Source: Polynucleobacter sp. MWH-HuK1 (GTDB lineage Bacteria; Pseudomonadota; Gammaproteobacteria; Burkholderiales; Burkholderiaceae). From it: 64,000 nucleotides of DNA. The stretch's first letter is position 1. Each line of letters starts with the position of its first letter. The position numbers and the translations under genes were made by a program. The notes beneath the pieces are model-generated. The model made no database searches, had not been told where the DNA came from, and worked only from the letters and a program-made list of their open reading frames with translations. Of the stretch, positions 48,262-58,777 are shown one piece after another. The stretch is from assembly GCF_018881815.1 (NCBI RefSeq), contig NZ_JACVPP010000001.1:1869654-1933653 (forward strand). Direction: 5' to 3'.

Positions 48262-50601
48262 TTAAAACGCTGTACCCACTTGGAACTGTAAACGCTGGAT
48301 ATTATCCGTTGGAAGTGACTTATACGGAATACCGTAGCTGAACTTCAAAGGCCCTAGCGGTGATATCCATGATAAACCCAATCCGTAGGAGTATCTCAGA
48401 ACTAAATTGATGTTTTCCCCAAAAGCATTACCGCCGTCAACGAAGGTAAAGAGACGCAGGGTTTTATCCACGCCAGAGCCTGGGACTGGGAAGGTATACT
48501 CCACATTGGTGACAATTTTAGACTGCCCGCCAGTAGGCTGGTAAGCGCCGATGACCGTGTTGTAATACTGAGGACCCAGGGAGCCAGGAGAGTATCCGCG
48601 AACCGACCCGATACCACCTACATAGTAGTTTTTAGTAATTGGGAATTCTTTATTCCCGTAAGCCTCACCATACCCAACCTCGCCATTAAAGGACAAGATA
48701 TTTCCCTTGGAAAATGAATGGTACTTCTGGTACTGGCCAAATAGTCGATAAAAAGTAAGGTCTCCTACTGGGGTGCCCACTTCAGCAGAGAGCTGCTGCA
48801 ACGATCCCTCAGAAGGAATTAAAGTGCTATCACGGCCATCACGCGCCCAACCTACCGTCAGCGGAACGTTATAAGTTTGCAAACGTCCAGGCACTGTCCC
48901 ACCATAGCTGGTTACATAATTTTGGTAGGGTATCGGCGTATTTGTTGTTGCATAAATATCAAATATCTCAATGCCTGTTCCGAAGAAAACTCGATCAACC
49001 TCTGTGTAAGGTACACCGAACTTAATGTTGGATCCAACGGACTTAATTTGGTAAGCCGGATCGCCCGCGTAGTAGAGGGGCTTGGATGAGCGGTAATAAA
49101 GATCGGTGTAGCGACTGATGCCGTCTTCAGTAAAGTAAGGGTCGTAATTAGAAAGAGTCAGATTTTGCGTAATCTTACCCAAAGATGCGTTCAAACCAAT
49201 TGATGTACCAGTGCCAAAAGCATTTTCTTGGTTAACGCCGGCAGACAATATCAGTTTTTCTGTTGAGGAGTAACCTGCGCCAATTGTGACTGCACCAGTT
49301 GGCTTCTCTGTAACCTTCACATTAACGTCAACTTGATCGGGGGATCCAGGCACATCTTCCGTAGTGATATCAGTTTCGGTAAAGTAGCCTAAACGACCCA
49401 AGCGTTTTTTGGATAAATCAATCTTTTCGCTATCAAACCAAGAGCTTTCAAACTGACGCATCTCGCGACGAATAACCAAGTCGCGAGTTTTAGCATTGCC
49501 AGTGATTGCCACCTGACGAACATAAATGCGACGCCCAGGATCCACTACCAGTGTCAGATCCACCTCAGCGACATCCCGCCTGATATCTGGCTGCGGATTA
49601 ATCGTTGCAAAGGCGTAACCATAGGAGCCTAGAACCTCGGCAATTGCTTTGGTACTTTCAGTAAGCCTTGCAGATGAGAAAGTATCGCCAGGTTTCAAAA
49701 CAATTAACTGCATTAACTCAGACTCTTTGCCTAGAGTTTCTCCAGCCAAGCGCACATCTTTAACGGTGAATTTTTTGCCTTCACGAATACTAATGGTGAG
49801 GTAAACACCTTTCTTGTCGGGAGTAATTGATACCTGAGTAGACTCAATCACAAACTCGAGGTACCCCCTGTTGAGATAGTAAGAACGAATAGTCTCGAGG
49901 TCAGCAGTTAGTTTTTGCTTGGAATAGAGATTGTCTTTGCTATACCAAGATAACCACCCACCTGTTTTTAACTGCATCTCACTTTTTAGAGTACCTTCAC
50001 TAAACACTTCGTTGCCGATGATATTAATTTCTTGAATTTTGGCAACAGGACCTTCGTCAACGTTGAAGTAAATCGCAACCTGATTACGCTCAACCGGTGT
50101 AACTGTAGCCACAATCTCGGCCGCATACAGGCCTTTACCAACATATTGGCGCTTAAGCTCTTGCTCTGCTTTATCGATCAGAGCCTTGTCATAAAAGCGG
50201 GCTTCAGCTACACCAACCGTTTTCAATGACTTGCGGACAGCCTCAGGATCAAACTCTTTCATTCCCGTAAATTCAATACGAGAAATTGTTGGGCGCTCCT
50301 CGACAATCACAATCAAAACACTGCCTTGTGCTTGGATCTGCACATCTCTAAAAAAGCCAGTGCCATAAAGGGCTTTAATCGATTCGGCACCCTTTTCTTC
50401 TGTAAAGGTATCGCCGACTTGAACAGGCAAATAACTAAATACGGTGCCAGGCTCTACACGCTGAAGGCCTTCAACACGAATATCTTTCACCACAAAAGAA
50501 TCAGCCGCCGAAACATTCAAACTCAACCCGAGCGCAGAGAGAACCAAGACGCGAGTGATGAAACGGGCAAAAATACGGAAAGATAATGACAGAGAATTCA
50601 A
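48262..50601 (-). CDS. bamA: Outer membrane protein assembly factor BamA
   Basis: A 779-residue Omp85 protein: signal peptide ending near NVSAAD, five POTRA domains (about 35-440, starting FVVKDIRVEGLQRVE) and a C-terminal 16-strand barrel that ends in Phe (QFQVGTAF), the beta-signal. VRGYSPGSLGP in the late barrel is the conserved VRGF-type loop. The only reasonable start is a TTG that overlaps the rseP stop (TTGA), so its translation is probably coupled to rseP. Confidence 0.95.
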   Translation of the reverse strand: MNSLSLSFRIFARFITRVLVLSALGLSLNVSAADSFVVKDIRVEGLQRVEPGTVFSYLPVQVGDTFTEEKGAESIKALYGTGFFRDVQIQAQGSVLIVIVEERPTISRIEFTGMKEFDPEAVRKSLKTVGVAEARFYDKALIDKAEQELKRQYVGKGLYAAEIVATVTPVERNQVAIYFNVDEGPVAKIQEINIIGNEVFSEGTLKSEMQLKTGGWLSWYSKDNLYSKQKLTADLETIRSYYLNRGYLEFVIESTQVSITPDKKGVYLTISIREGKKFTVKDVRLAGETLGKESELMQLIVLKPGDTFSSARLTESTKAIAEVLGSYGYAFATINPQPDIRRDVAEVDLTLVVDPGRRIYVRQVAITGNAKTRDLVIRREMRQFESSWFDSEKIDLSKKRLGRLGYFTETDITTEDVPGSPDQVDVNVKVTEKPTGAVTIGAGYSSTEKLILSAGVNQENAFGTGTSIGLNASLGKITQNLTLSNYDPYFTEDGISRYTDLYYRSSKPLYYAGDPAYQIKSVGSNIKFGVPYTEVDRVFFGTGIEIFDIYATTNTPIPYQNYVTSYGGTVPGRLQTYNVPLTVGWARDGRDSTLIPSEGSLQQLSAEVGTPVGDLTFYRLFGQYQKYHSFSKGNILSFNGEVGYGEAYGNKEFPITKNYYVGGIGSVRGYSPGSLGPQYYNTVIGAYQPTGGQSKIVTNVEYTFPVPGSGVDKTLRLFTFVDGGNAFGENINLVLRYSYGLGLSWISPLGPLKFSYGIPYKSLPTDNIQRLQFQVGTAF

Positions 50602-51722
50602 GGCGAAATATAGCGTTGTAAATCGTTAAACAATGCCAGTAATGACATAGAAATCAGCAAAATAAAGCCCAGTTTCTGAAACTGTTCCTGCCTTGATATC
50701 GAAATCCGCTTACCGGCGACCAACTCCCATGCATCATACAGTAGCTGCCCCCCATCAAGCATCGGAAATGGGAGCAAATTCAGCAAACCAATGCTAATAC
50801 TCATAAGTGCTAAAAAGGCTAAAAATGGTTGCCACCCTACCTGAGCTGTCTTGCCTGCCATATCCGCAATACTGAGGGGCCCGCCCAGTTGCTTTAAGGA
50901 GGTGCTCCCAGTAAATAAACCGACCATTAACCTTGCGGAGACCTTAGTGATGACCCAGACCCTTTGCGAAGCAAATATGACGGCTTCTAGAGGGCCTAAT
51001 CTGAGTTCCTGCCACTTTTCTAATGGACTCGGTGCAGGCAGCAAGCCCAGAGCCATCATTGGATCCCTTTCAGGACTGATTTTCGGCAAATCTATGGCAT
51101 TAAAGGCTTTTACATGACGAGCGCCTGACGGAGTTTGGAGCTCAAGTGCAAACCCATCCTCTGCGGTAATAGCATCCATTAGATTCCAGCGCAAAGCATT
51201 CCAACTGGGAACAGGCTTGAATTCACCAAAAAGGGGCACGCTATCGGCCTGGGAGCCCAAATCTTGCCACCCAACCACTCGATCACCCTCGGCAACCCCC
51301 AGCTTGGCTGCTAAGGAGCTCTCGGGGGGCGCCTGCAATATAGCGGGTAATTGAGGTGCGCCAGCTAGATAAATGCAGGCAAACAAAATGATCGCCAAGA
51401 AAAAATTAGCGAAGGGACCAGCAGCTACAACCAAAGAACGTTGCCAAAGAGGTTTTTTATCAAAAGCCTGGCGCTCATCCGCTGGCGAAATCACTTGCTG
51501 ACCATCTCTTCCGTCCAGCAATTTCACATAACCACCCAATGGAATCGAGGCCAATACCCACTCGGTTTTATTTTTTGCATGGTAGGTGTAAATCGGCTTA
51601 CCAAAACCAATCGCAAAACGAAGCACTCGAACACCACAGCAGCGAGCTGCTAAAAAATGTCCAAACTCATGAAAGCTAACCAGTACGCCCAGCGTTAACA
51701 AAAAAGCGGCGATAGTAATCAT
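50598..51722 (-). CDS. rseP: Site-2 intramembrane metalloprotease RseP
   Basis: 374 residues from the ATG at 51722, which overlaps the dxr stop (ATGA). Zinc site HEFGH at 18-22 in the first helix, a PDZ region in the middle ([17 protein letters not shown] and around), and the late [15 protein letters not shown] containing the third zinc ligand Asp. It cleaves anti-sigma E and signal peptide remnants in the inner membrane. The usual two PDZ domains (about 450 residues in E. coli) seem reduced to roughly one. Confidence 0.93.
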   Translation of the reverse strand: MITIAAFLLTLGVLVSFHEFGHFLAARCCGVRVLRFAIGFGKPIYTYHAKNKTEWVLASIPLGGYVKLLDGRDGQQVISPADERQAFDKKPLWQRSLVVAAGPFANFFLAIILFACIYLAGAPQLPAILQAPPESSLAAKLGVAEGDRVVGWQDLGSQADSVPLFGEFKPVPSWNALRWNLMDAITAEDGFALELQTPSGARHVKAFNAIDLPKISPERDPMMALGLLPAPSPLEKWQELRLGPLEAVIFASQRVWVITKVSARLMVGLFTGSTSLKQLGGPLSIADMAGKTAQVGWQPFLAFLALMSISIGLLNLLPFPMLDGGQLLYDAWELVAGKRISISRQEQFQKLGFILLISMSLLALFNDLQRYISP

Positions 51723-52915
51723 TGCTTGCAAAGAATACCCTTTACCACTGCTTTTGCCGCTTCACGTGCTCGCGCATCAATACTTAAGATCAACTCAAGA
51801 GAGCGCGCATCGGATGCAGGAATAGCATTTAATACCTTCTCCACTACAACTGGAATTTGCAAGTATGGCAATCCTGCATCTAAAAAAGCAGCCACCGCAA
51901 TTTCATTAGCAGCATTGAGAACGGCTGGAGCAGTACCGCCCGCTTTGGCAGCAGCAAATGCTAATGAAAGGCAAGGAAAGCGCGCTAATTCGGGTTCAGC
52001 AAAACTCAAGGATGCCAGCTGAGTCAAACTCAGCGGCGCGACTCCAGCATCAATACGCTCCGGCCATGCCAAACCATAAGCAATCGGGGTGCGCATATCT
52101 GGTTGGCCTAATTGAGCCAACACAGAACCATCGCGATAACGAACCATTGAGTGCACTACGCTTTGCGGATGAATCAATACTTTAATCTTCTCTAATGGCA
52201 AACCAAACAACCAAAACGCCTCAATGACTTCAAGGCCTTTATTCATCATCGTTGCAGAATCAACAGAAATTTTTCTACCCATCACCCAGTTTGGGTGTGC
52301 ACATGCCTGCTCAGGAGTAATGCTCGCGAGCTGATCGAGTGGTGTATTTCGAAATGGTCCGCCTGAAGCTGTTAGCCAAAGTTCCTCAACCCCATGACGA
52401 GAATTTGACTCCTTAGAAAATTGTTCTGGCAAGCATTGAAAGATGGCATTATGCTCACTATCAATTGGCAGCAGTTCACCACCACCCTCTTTCATGGCGT
52501 GCATAAACAAATCGCCAGACATCACCAGCGCTTCTTTATTTGCCAGCAGCACTCTTTTGCCAGCCTTTGCCGCAGCCAATGCAGGCACCAATCCAGCAGC
52601 ACCCACAATCGCGGCCATCACAGTATCGCAATGAGAATCGGTAACAGCATTAGCCAGGGCGTCTGGTCCATACAAAACTTGAGTATTGATTTTTTTCTCA
52701 AGCAGAAGCTTGCTCAAACGAGCAGCACCTTCCGCATCGGATACAACTGCAATAGCCGGCTTAAATTCAAAGCATTGCTGAGCAAGCAAATCGACTTGCT
52801 TGGCTGCAGTAAGTGCAACCACGTTAAAACGATCTGGGTGCGCCCGGATCACATCGAGCGTATTAACGCCGATAGATCCAGTTGAGCCTAGGATGGCAAC
52901 CTGCTTTACCGACAT
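51719..52915 (-). CDS. dxr: 1-deoxy-D-xylulose 5-phosphate reductoisomerase
   Basis: A 398-residue MEP-pathway enzyme making MEP from DXP. NADPH site [15 protein letters not shown] at 9-23, the metal/substrate region [15 protein letters not shown] near 150, and [21 protein letters not shown] near 220. It is essential for isoprenoid supply to undecaprenyl phosphate, fitting its neighbours uppS and cdsA. Its ATG overlaps the cdsA stop by one base. Confidence 0.95.
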   Translation of the reverse strand: MSVKQVAILGSTGSIGVNTLDVIRAHPDRFNVVALTAAKQVDLLAQQCFEFKPAIAVVSDAEGAARLSKLLLEKKINTQVLYGPDALANAVTDSHCDTVMAAIVGAAGLVPALAAAKAGKRVLLANKEALVMSGDLFMHAMKEGGGELLPIDSEHNAIFQCLPEQFSKESNSRHGVEELWLTASGGPFRNTPLDQLASITPEQACAHPNWVMGRKISVDSATMMNKGLEVIEAFWLFGLPLEKIKVLIHPQSVVHSMVRYRDGSVLAQLGQPDMRTPIAYGLAWPERIDAGVAPLSLTQLASLSFAEPELARFPCLSLAFAAAKAGGTAPAVLNAANEIAVAAFLDAGLPYLQIPVVVEKVLNAIPASDARSLELILSIDARAREAAKAVVKGILCKQ

Positions 52916-53742
52916 CAGACAAACCCTGCTAAGAGCGCTGCGATCGGCATTGTTGGTATCAAGGCATCTACACGATCCAAGACCCCGCCATGACCGGGTA
53001 ATAAATGGCTTGAATCCTTAACTCCTGCCAAACGTTTGAGTTGAGACTCAAATAAATCACCAAAAATACTGAAGGCTGTTAATACCGTAACCATTAAGAA
53101 CATTGGAATCCAGCCAAAGCGTATTACCCATGCGCCAAATAAAGTAGATTCGAAAGATAAATAGTAGACGCATGCAAATGCGTAAACATAACAAAGTATT
53201 AAGCCACCAATAGCACCCTCAATTGATTTGCCCGGACTAATTAGTACAGCAAGCTTACGCTTACCAAAGGCTTTACCTACAAAGTAGGCGCCGATATCAG
53301 CAATCCAAACTAAAGCCATCGTGCTCAGTAAAAAGATGAGGCCAAGCTCTCGTAAAAACACCAATGCAAACCAAGTGGCAGGTAGCAATATGAGCCCAAG
53401 CACAACATAAAAAGGTCGTAACTTTTGCAAGGAAAGATTCATTCCTTTGGCCAAAATAAATGGCGCAATAAAGAACCAAAATAAAACCGCTAGTAGCAAT
53501 AAAGCAAACTGCCAAGAGGCATTTTGCATACCGAGTAAAAGTAAAATAATGACCATGCAAAATAAAGCATATAGCCACGCTGCACGCCCTGCCTCAGGAG
53601 CAAGCAAGCGACTCCACTCCCAGGCAGCAGCCAATAAAGCTATCAAAAAGAAGCCGCCAATATAAATTGGAGGAAGCAGAAACAAGATGGGCAGAAGTAC
53701 CGCCAATAAGACAAGGGCGGTAATCACTCTGGTTTTTAACAT
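52915..53742 (-). CDS. cdsA: Phosphatidate cytidylyltransferase
   Basis: A polytopic CDP-diacylglycerol synthase, about 275 residues from the ATG at 53742. An in-frame TTG at 53772 overlaps the uppS stop (TTGA) and would add ten residues, so the start is unsettled. The C-terminal CdsA signature is clear: [20 protein letters not shown] followed by RVDAL. About eight membrane helices are visible. It makes CDP-DAG for phospholipids. Confidence 0.92.
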   Translation of the reverse strand: MLKTRVITALVLLAVLLPILFLLPPIYIGGFFLIALLAAAWEWSRLLAPEAGRAAWLYALFCMVIILLLLGMQNASWQFALLLLAVLFWFFIAPFILAKGMNLSLQKLRPFYVVLGLILLPATWFALVFLRELGLIFLLSTMALVWIADIGAYFVGKAFGKRKLAVLISPGKSIEGAIGGLILCYVYAFACVYYLSFESTLFGAWVIRFGWIPMFLMVTVLTAFSIFGDLFESQLKRLAGVKDSSHLLPGHGGVLDRVDALIPTMPIAALLAGFV

Positions 53743-53768
53743 GGGAATGGGCTTGGTAATGAACTGCG

Positions 53769-54542
53769 TCAAACTGTATCGCTCATCGCTTGCGATGCAA
53801 GCTGAGCACTGGTACGACCAAATCGACGCTCGCGCTGACTAAACCAGTCAAACGCTTTGTGCAATTCTTTCTCATCAAAATCAGGCCACAAGATATCCGT
53901 GAAATACAGCTCGGTATAAGCCAGTTGCCACAACAAGAAATTGCTGACACGTTGTTCGCCACCAGTCCGAATGAATAAATCCGGCTCTGGCGCATAAGCC
54001 ATTGAAAGATGAGGTTGAAGGAGCTCTTCCGTGACCTGCTCTGGTTTCAAATTGGGATTTGCTGCAAGACATTCACGCATCGCCTGCAAAATATCCCAAC
54101 GGCCACCATAGTTTGCGGCAATAGTAAAAGTGAGGCTCTTACAACCGGCCGTCTTCTTCTCAGAAAAATCCACCATTTCCTGAATAGCGGTATCGAAACG
54201 ACTCAAGTCACCAATTAATCGTAGGGCAATATCGTTTTCAGCAAGGCGGGATACCTCACCCTTGAGAGACTTAAGAAATAACTTCATTAAGAATCCCACC
54301 TCTTCAGGTGGTCTACGCCAGTTTTCGGAACTAAACGCAAATACAGTTAAATACTCAACACCAAGCTTGCGACACTCTTGAACAATTCTGCGAACAGCAC
54401 CCAAACCCTCAGAGTGCCCTGCCACACGGGGCATCATCCGCTTACTGGCCCAGCGCCCATTACCATCCATGATGATTGCAACATGGCGAGGTATCGCACT
54501 GACCTCTGGAATGGCTAGGGTTGAACTGGAGTGTTGAGTCAT
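53769..54542 (-). CDS. uppS: Undecaprenyl pyrophosphate synthase
   Basis: A 257-residue cis-prenyltransferase. The catalytic Asp is in [13 protein letters not shown] near 27-39, the basic site is [20 protein letters not shown], and [12 protein letters not shown] closes the family pattern. It makes the C55 carrier lipid for peptidoglycan and O-antigen. It is 25 bases downstream of frr. Confidence 0.95.
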   Translation of the reverse strand: MTQHSSSTLAIPEVSAIPRHVAIIMDGNGRWASKRMMPRVAGHSEGLGAVRRIVQECRKLGVEYLTVFAFSSENWRRPPEEVGFLMKLFLKSLKGEVSRLAENDIALRLIGDLSRFDTAIQEMVDFSEKKTAGCKSLTFTIAANYGGRWDILQAMRECLAANPNLKPEQVTEELLQPHLSMAYAPEPDLFIRTGGEQRVSNFLLWQLAYTELYFTDILWPDFDEKELHKAFDWFSQRERRFGRTSAQLASQAMSDTV

Positions 54543-54567
54543 TAGAAGCTAAAGTTCAATCAGGCTT

Positions 54568-55128
54568 TTAAACCGTCATGATCTCTTTTTCTTTTTCAGC
54601 GATGATCTTGTCAATATCAACCACTGCTTTGTCAGTCATCTTCTGAATATCATCAGTAGCACGACGCTCATCATCCTCAGAAATTTCTTTATCTTTGGTT
54701 AAACGCTTGAGATGCTCATTTGCATCACGACGTAAATTGCGCACCGCAATCTTAGTATCTTCACCTTCGCTCTTGACGACCTTGGTGAGCTCACGACGAC
54801 GCTCTTCTGTTAATGCAGGCATCGGCACGCGAATGACAGTGCCCTGAGACGCTGGATTTAGACCTAAATCAGAATCACGAATTGCCTTCTCGATTGCTGC
54901 AACCATAGTCTTTTCAAAAGGCTGAACATTGATCGTACGAGCATCAGCCAAGCCCAAGCTGGCAACCTGACTTAATGGGGTTGGGTTACCGTAGTAATCC
55001 ACATGAATGTGCTCCAGGATTCCTGGATTAGCGCGGCCAGAGCGAATCTTGGCTAAATTGGTTTTCAAAGCCTCAAGAGACTTTTCCATCTTTTGATTGG
55101 TAGTGGTTTTAATTTCTGCTGCAGACAT
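54568..55128 (-). CDS. frr: Ribosome recycling factor
   Basis: A 186-residue RRF with the two-domain tRNA-like form. The N-terminal helix holds [20 protein letters not shown], the beta domain has [16 protein letters not shown], and the C-terminal long helices carry [20 protein letters not shown]. It splits post-termination ribosomes with EF-G. pyrH lies 11 bases upstream. Confidence 0.96.
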   Translation of the reverse strand: MSAAEIKTTTNQKMEKSLEALKTNLAKIRSGRANPGILEHIHVDYYGNPTPLSQVASLGLADARTINVQPFEKTMVAAIEKAIRDSDLGLNPASQGTVIRVPMPALTEERRRELTKVVKSEGEDTKIAVRNLRRDANEHLKRLTKDKEISEDDERRATDDIQKMTDKAVVDIDKIIAEKEKEIMTV

Positions 55129-55139
55129 CAGGCCTCCTA

Positions 55140-55850
55140 TTAAACGTGCACCAAAGTACCTTCAGCCTCACCTTGCACTACGCGCATTAATGCGCCCGGC
55201 TTGAGAATTGAAAATACTTTGATTGGTAATTTACGATCGCGACACAACGCAAATGCAGTTGCATCCATCACTTGTAGATTCTTAATTAATGCCTCATCAA
55301 ACGTAATCGTTTTGTATAAAGTAGCTGTTGGGTCTTTTACTGGGTCAGCACTGTAGATGCCGTCTACCTTGGTAGCCTTGAGCATAACTTCAACACCCAT
55401 CTCCGCACCACGCAGAGCGGCTGCAGTATCGGTAGTAAAGAATGGATTGCCAGTACCTGCCGCAAAGATCACAACCTTACCTTCACCCATTGCACGAATT
55501 GCGCGAGGACGAATATAAGGCTCTACTACCTGATCCATACGAAGAGCAGATTGCACACGTGCCTCAACACCTTTTTGACGCAAGGCATCTTGCAGCGCTA
55601 ATGAATTCATCATGGTTGCTAACATACCCATGTAATCGGCAGTTGCGCGATCCATGCCCGCAGCACCGCCAGCAACACCGCGGAAAATATTACCGCCGCC
55701 GATCACAATCGCTAACTCTACTCCGCTATTCACAACCTCGGCGATTTCCTTGACCATGGAATCAATGGTGACTGGATTGATGCCGAAAGCATCGTCACCC
55801 ATAAGGGCTTCACCAGATAGTTTTAGGAGGACTCGTTTGTAGGCTGGCAT
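55140..55850 (-). CDS. pyrH: UMP kinase
   Basis: A 236-residue bacterial UMP kinase of the amino acid kinase fold, hexameric and regulated by GTP/UTP. Motifs: [33 protein letters not shown] and [19 protein letters not shown]. It lies downstream of tsf after 185 bases that hold a strong terminator, so it likely also has its own promoter. Confidence 0.96.
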   Translation of the reverse strand: MPAYKRVLLKLSGEALMGDDAFGINPVTIDSMVKEIAEVVNSGVELAIVIGGGNIFRGVAGGAAGMDRATADYMGMLATMMNSLALQDALRQKGVEARVQSALRMDQVVEPYIRPRAIRAMGEGKVVIFAAGTGNPFFTTDTAAALRGAEMGVEVMLKATKVDGIYSADPVKDPTATLYKTITFDEALIKNLQVMDATAFALCRDRKLPIKVFSILKPGALMRVVQGEAEGTLVHV

Positions 55851-55958
55851 GTTTTTAATTTTCCGTAATTTGCCAAGTAATTAACTTACTTAGCTTATTG
55901 ATCTTTAAGCACTTTTAATATACCCGCCAAATTATAAAGGGCTTGAGAGGGATCAAAG

Positions 55959-55994
55959 AAAAGGGCACAGAAACTAAGGTTTCTATGCCCTTTT
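55959..55994 (-). terminator. Intrinsic terminator after tsf
   Basis: Read on the minus strand, nine pairs (AAAAGGGCA / TGCCCTTTT), one A-C mismatch and six more pairs (GTTTCT / AGAAAC) form a hairpin with a four-base loop, followed by TTTTCTTT. It sits 42 bases after the tsf stop and 109 bases before pyrH. The symmetry of the arms means it could also act on plus-strand transcripts. Confidence 0.88.
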
Positions 55995-56035
55995 GGGTAT
56001 TACCAACCGAGTGGGGCAAGCCCCAAACCAGCTAA

Positions 56036-56920
56036 TTAAGCAGTTGCTTTAGAGGCGGCAGCAACTTGTGCAGCAACTTCAGCTGCAAAGTCGTCTTGAC
56101 GCTTCTCAATGCCCTCACCTACAACATACATGGTGAAGCCCTTGATTGTTGTATTTGCAGCCTTGAGCATTTGCTCAACAGTTTGCTTGTCGTTTTTAAC
56201 GAAAGTCTGGTTCAACAAAGAAACCTCTTTGAGGTACTTCTGAATAGAACCTTCAACCATCTTTTCAGCGATTTCTGGTGGTTTACCAGATTCAGCAGCC
56301 TTTTGAACAGCAACGCTACGTTCAACAGCAATTGCTTCGGCAGGAACGTCAGCCATAGACAAAGCTACTGGCTTCATTGCAGCAATATGCATTGCTACGT
56401 CTTTGGCGGCAGTATCGTCACCCTCGAACTCAACTACTACACCAATACGTGTACCGTGAAGGTAGGAAACTAACTTGTTGCTACCAGCGAAACGCTTAAA
56501 GCGACGTGGCATGATGTTCTCGCCGATCTTACCAATCAATGCGCTACGAACTTCATCAACAGTTTGACCATTCATTGGCAATGCCAACAAAGCAGCAACG
56601 TCAGCCGGATTCTTTTCAGCAACCAACTTCACACATGCATCTGTGAATGCTAAGAAGTCATCGTTCTTAGAAACGAAATCAGTTTCGCAGTTCACTTCTA
56701 ACAATGCACCAGTAGTGCCGTTGATAGAAGCAGCAACGATACCTTCAGCAGTAACACGAGAAGCTGCTTTGCCAGCTTTACTACCAAGCTTTACACGCAG
56801 AATTTCTTCTGCACGAGCCATATCACCATCAGCCTCAGTCAAAGCTTTTTTGCACTCCATCATTGGAGCATCAGTTTTGGCGCGTAACTCGCCAACCATT
56901 GCAGCGGTAATAGCGGCCAT
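56036..56920 (-). CDS. tsf: Elongation factor Ts
   Basis: A 294-residue nucleotide exchange factor for EF-Tu. The N-terminal UBA-like domain ends in the signature [16 protein letters not shown], the core has [16 protein letters not shown], and a Lys/Gln-rich C-terminal half has [19 protein letters not shown]. The ATG overlaps the rpsB stop by one base (TAATG). An Ala-rich tail closes the protein. Confidence 0.96.
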   Translation of the reverse strand: MAAITAAMVGELRAKTDAPMMECKKALTEADGDMARAEEILRVKLGSKAGKAASRVTAEGIVAASINGTTGALLEVNCETDFVSKNDDFLAFTDACVKLVAEKNPADVAALLALPMNGQTVDEVRSALIGKIGENIMPRRFKRFAGSNKLVSYLHGTRIGVVVEFEGDDTAAKDVAMHIAAMKPVALSMADVPAEAIAVERSVAVQKAAESGKPPEIAEKMVEGSIQKYLKEVSLLNQTFVKNDKQTVEQMLKAANTTIKGFTMYVVGEGIEKRQDDFAAEVAAQVAAASKATA

Positions 56921-57669
56921 TATTCAGCGTTCCCTTCTTCAACAAACTCTTCTTCGCCCTCTTTAACTGCTGTCAAGATTTCTTGAACAGAGTTGGCTTT
57001 GCCTTCGAGGATTGCATCAGCAATGCCACGTGCATAAAGGGTTACTGCTTTGCTTGAGTCATCGTTACCAGGGATGATGTAATCAACACCTTCTGGTGAG
57101 TGGTTGGTATCCACAACAGCGATTACTGGAATACCGAGCTTGTTAGCTTCGGTAATAGCAATCTTGTGATAGCCAACGTCCACTACGAAGATCGCATCAG
57201 GAACACCGTTCAAATCTTTGATACCGCCAAGAGCTTTTTGCAATTTGTCGAGATCACGGTCGTTAGTCAAAGCTTCTTTCTTAGAAAGCTTTTCCCAGTC
57301 GCCAGCTTCTTTAGCAACTTCCATATCTTTCAAACGCTTGAGGGAACCTTTTACAGTTTTGAAGTTAGTGAGCGTACCGCCCAACCAACGACTGTCGATG
57401 TAAGGCATACCAGCACGAGCAGCTTCTTCAGCAATGATCTCGCGTGATTGACGCTTAGTACCAACAAATAAAATCGTGCCACGGTTAGCAGCAACTTGTT
57501 TTGCAAATTTCAGGGCGTCCTGAAACATTGGCAATGTTTTTTCCAAGTTAATGATGTGGATTTTATTGCGATGACCGAAAATGAATGGGGCCATCTTTGG
57601 GGACCAGAAGCGAGTTTGGTGACCAAAATGGCAACCAGCTTCCAGCATTTGACGCATAGTTACTGACAT
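56920..57669 (-). CDS. rpsB: 30S ribosomal protein S2
   Basis: A 249-residue S2 with the standard [20 protein letters not shown] opening, [18 protein letters not shown], and [19 protein letters not shown]. The C-terminal tail is acidic ([11 protein letters not shown]). Strong ribosome site AGGAG is seven bases before the ATG. It heads the rpsB-tsf operon. Confidence 0.97.
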   Translation of the reverse strand: MSVTMRQMLEAGCHFGHQTRFWSPKMAPFIFGHRNKIHIINLEKTLPMFQDALKFAKQVAANRGTILFVGTKRQSREIIAEEAARAGMPYIDSRWLGGTLTNFKTVKGSLKRLKDMEVAKEAGDWEKLSKKEALTNDRDLDKLQKALGGIKDLNGVPDAIFVVDVGYHKIAITEANKLGIPVIAVVDTNHSPEGVDYIIPGNDDSSKAVTLYARGIADAILEGKANSVQEILTAVKEGEEEFVEEGNAE

Positions 57670-57783
57670 AACTTCTCCTAAGGGTTGATTCTAAAGTTGA
57701 GTCCTAGCTGCGCTAAAAAACGCCACCCTGGAAGGCTCAACTCGCGATTTCAGGTCCAAAATAGACTTGAGGCAGAAATTATA
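57670..57783 (-). promoter_or_regulatory. rpsB promoter -10 and leader
   Basis: On the minus strand a perfect TATAAT lies at 57783-57778 with a weak TGGCTA 18 bases upstream as possible -35. This would give a leader of about 100 bases before the rpsB ATG. Inside the leader a seven-base inverted repeat (57736-57742 with 57695-57701) could form a long-range stem. S2 is known to repress its own mRNA in E. coli. Whether this leader does so is unknown. Confidence 0.4.
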
Positions 57784-57857
57784 GCTTAAATATCAATGCT
57801 CTAGCCACCTTTACCCCCAGATAGAACATGCGGCCCCCATCGAAATACTCTCCAGCC

Positions 57858-57892
57858 ATCCTATATATAGGATATATGCCTAATTTTTAGGC
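57858..57892. repeat. Two adjacent palindromes in the rpsB-map gap
   Basis: A 16-base perfect palindrome ATCCTATATATAGGAT (57858-57873) is followed after four bases by a six-base-pair hairpin GCCTAA-TTT-TTAGGC (57878-57892). They lie 45 bases before the map start in the 267-base divergent region. No U-run follows, so a terminator is unlikely. An operator or a leader structure for map is possible. Apart from these and the rpsB leader I see no gene in this gap. Confidence 0.45.
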
Positions 57893-57936
57893 AATTCTGA
57901 TAAGCCAAAACTCTCCAAGTCGTTGATAATCAAGGC

Positions 57937-58773
57937 ATGAATAATGTATTTACCGCAGAAAAAGACATCCAAGGGATGCGCGAAGCTGGCCGCTTAGCCA
58001 GCGAAGTTCTAGATCATGTGGCCCCTCACGTCAAAGCCGGGGTTACCACTGGAGAGCTAGATCGTATTTGCCATGAATACATGCGCGATGTCCAAAAGAC
58101 CATTCCCGCTCCACTGAACTATCAGCCGCCAGGCTACCCTCCTTTTCCAGCTTCAATTTGCACTTCAGTAAATGATGTGATCTGCCACGGCATTCCTGGT
58201 GACAAAGTTTTGAAGGCCGGTGACGTAGTAAACCTAGACATCACTGTTATTACCCCTGATGGTTATTACGGCGATACCAGTCGCATGTTTATGGTGGGTG
58301 AAGTTTCCGTCATGGCAAAGCGTCTTACTCAAATTACTTTTGAATGCATGTGGCTTGGCATAGCCCAAGTAAAACCAGGCGCATCGCTTGGAGACATTGG
58401 TCACGTTATTCAAACGCATGCAGAAAAAGCAGGCTACTCAGTCGTGCGCGAATACTGTGGCCACGGCATTGGCAAGGTATTTCATCAAGACCCTCAAATT
58501 CTTCACTATGGCAAACCTGGTACTGGCGAAAAGCTAGAGGCTGGCATGACTTTCACAATTGAGCCGATGATTAATGCCGGCAAAAGAGATATTCGCACCA
58601 TGCCTGACCAGTGGACTGTCAAAACAAAAGATCGCAGTCTGTCAGCGCAATGGGAACATACATTACTGGTAACGCAGACTGGTGTTGAAGTATTGACATG
58701 GTCAGAAGGTAGCAACCCTCCACCTGATTGCGTTAAAGGCCTGTCTTTTAGACCTACCCTAGCAAGCGCATAA
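57937..58773 (+). CDS. map: Methionine aminopeptidase, type I
   Basis: A 278-residue type I MetAP removing N-terminal Met. The catalytic core shows the [20 protein letters not shown] metal-ligand Asp region, [26 protein letters not shown] (His) and [10 protein letters not shown] (Glu), then QWEHTLLV. The C-terminal extra of about 25 residues (SEGSNPPPD...) is typical of betaproteobacteria. glnD follows five bases later. Confidence 0.96.
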   Translation: MNNVFTAEKDIQGMREAGRLASEVLDHVAPHVKAGVTTGELDRICHEYMRDVQKTIPAPLNYQPPGYPPFPASICTSVNDVICHGIPGDKVLKAGDVVNLDITVITPDGYYGDTSRMFMVGEVSVMAKRLTQITFECMWLGIAQVKPGASLGDIGHVIQTHAEKAGYSVVREYCGHGIGKVFHQDPQILHYGKPGTGEKLEAGMTFTIEPMINAGKRDIRTMPDQWTVKTKDRSLSAQWEHTLLVTQTGVEVLTWSEGSNPPPDCVKGLSFRPTLASA

Positions 58774-58777
58774 TTTC

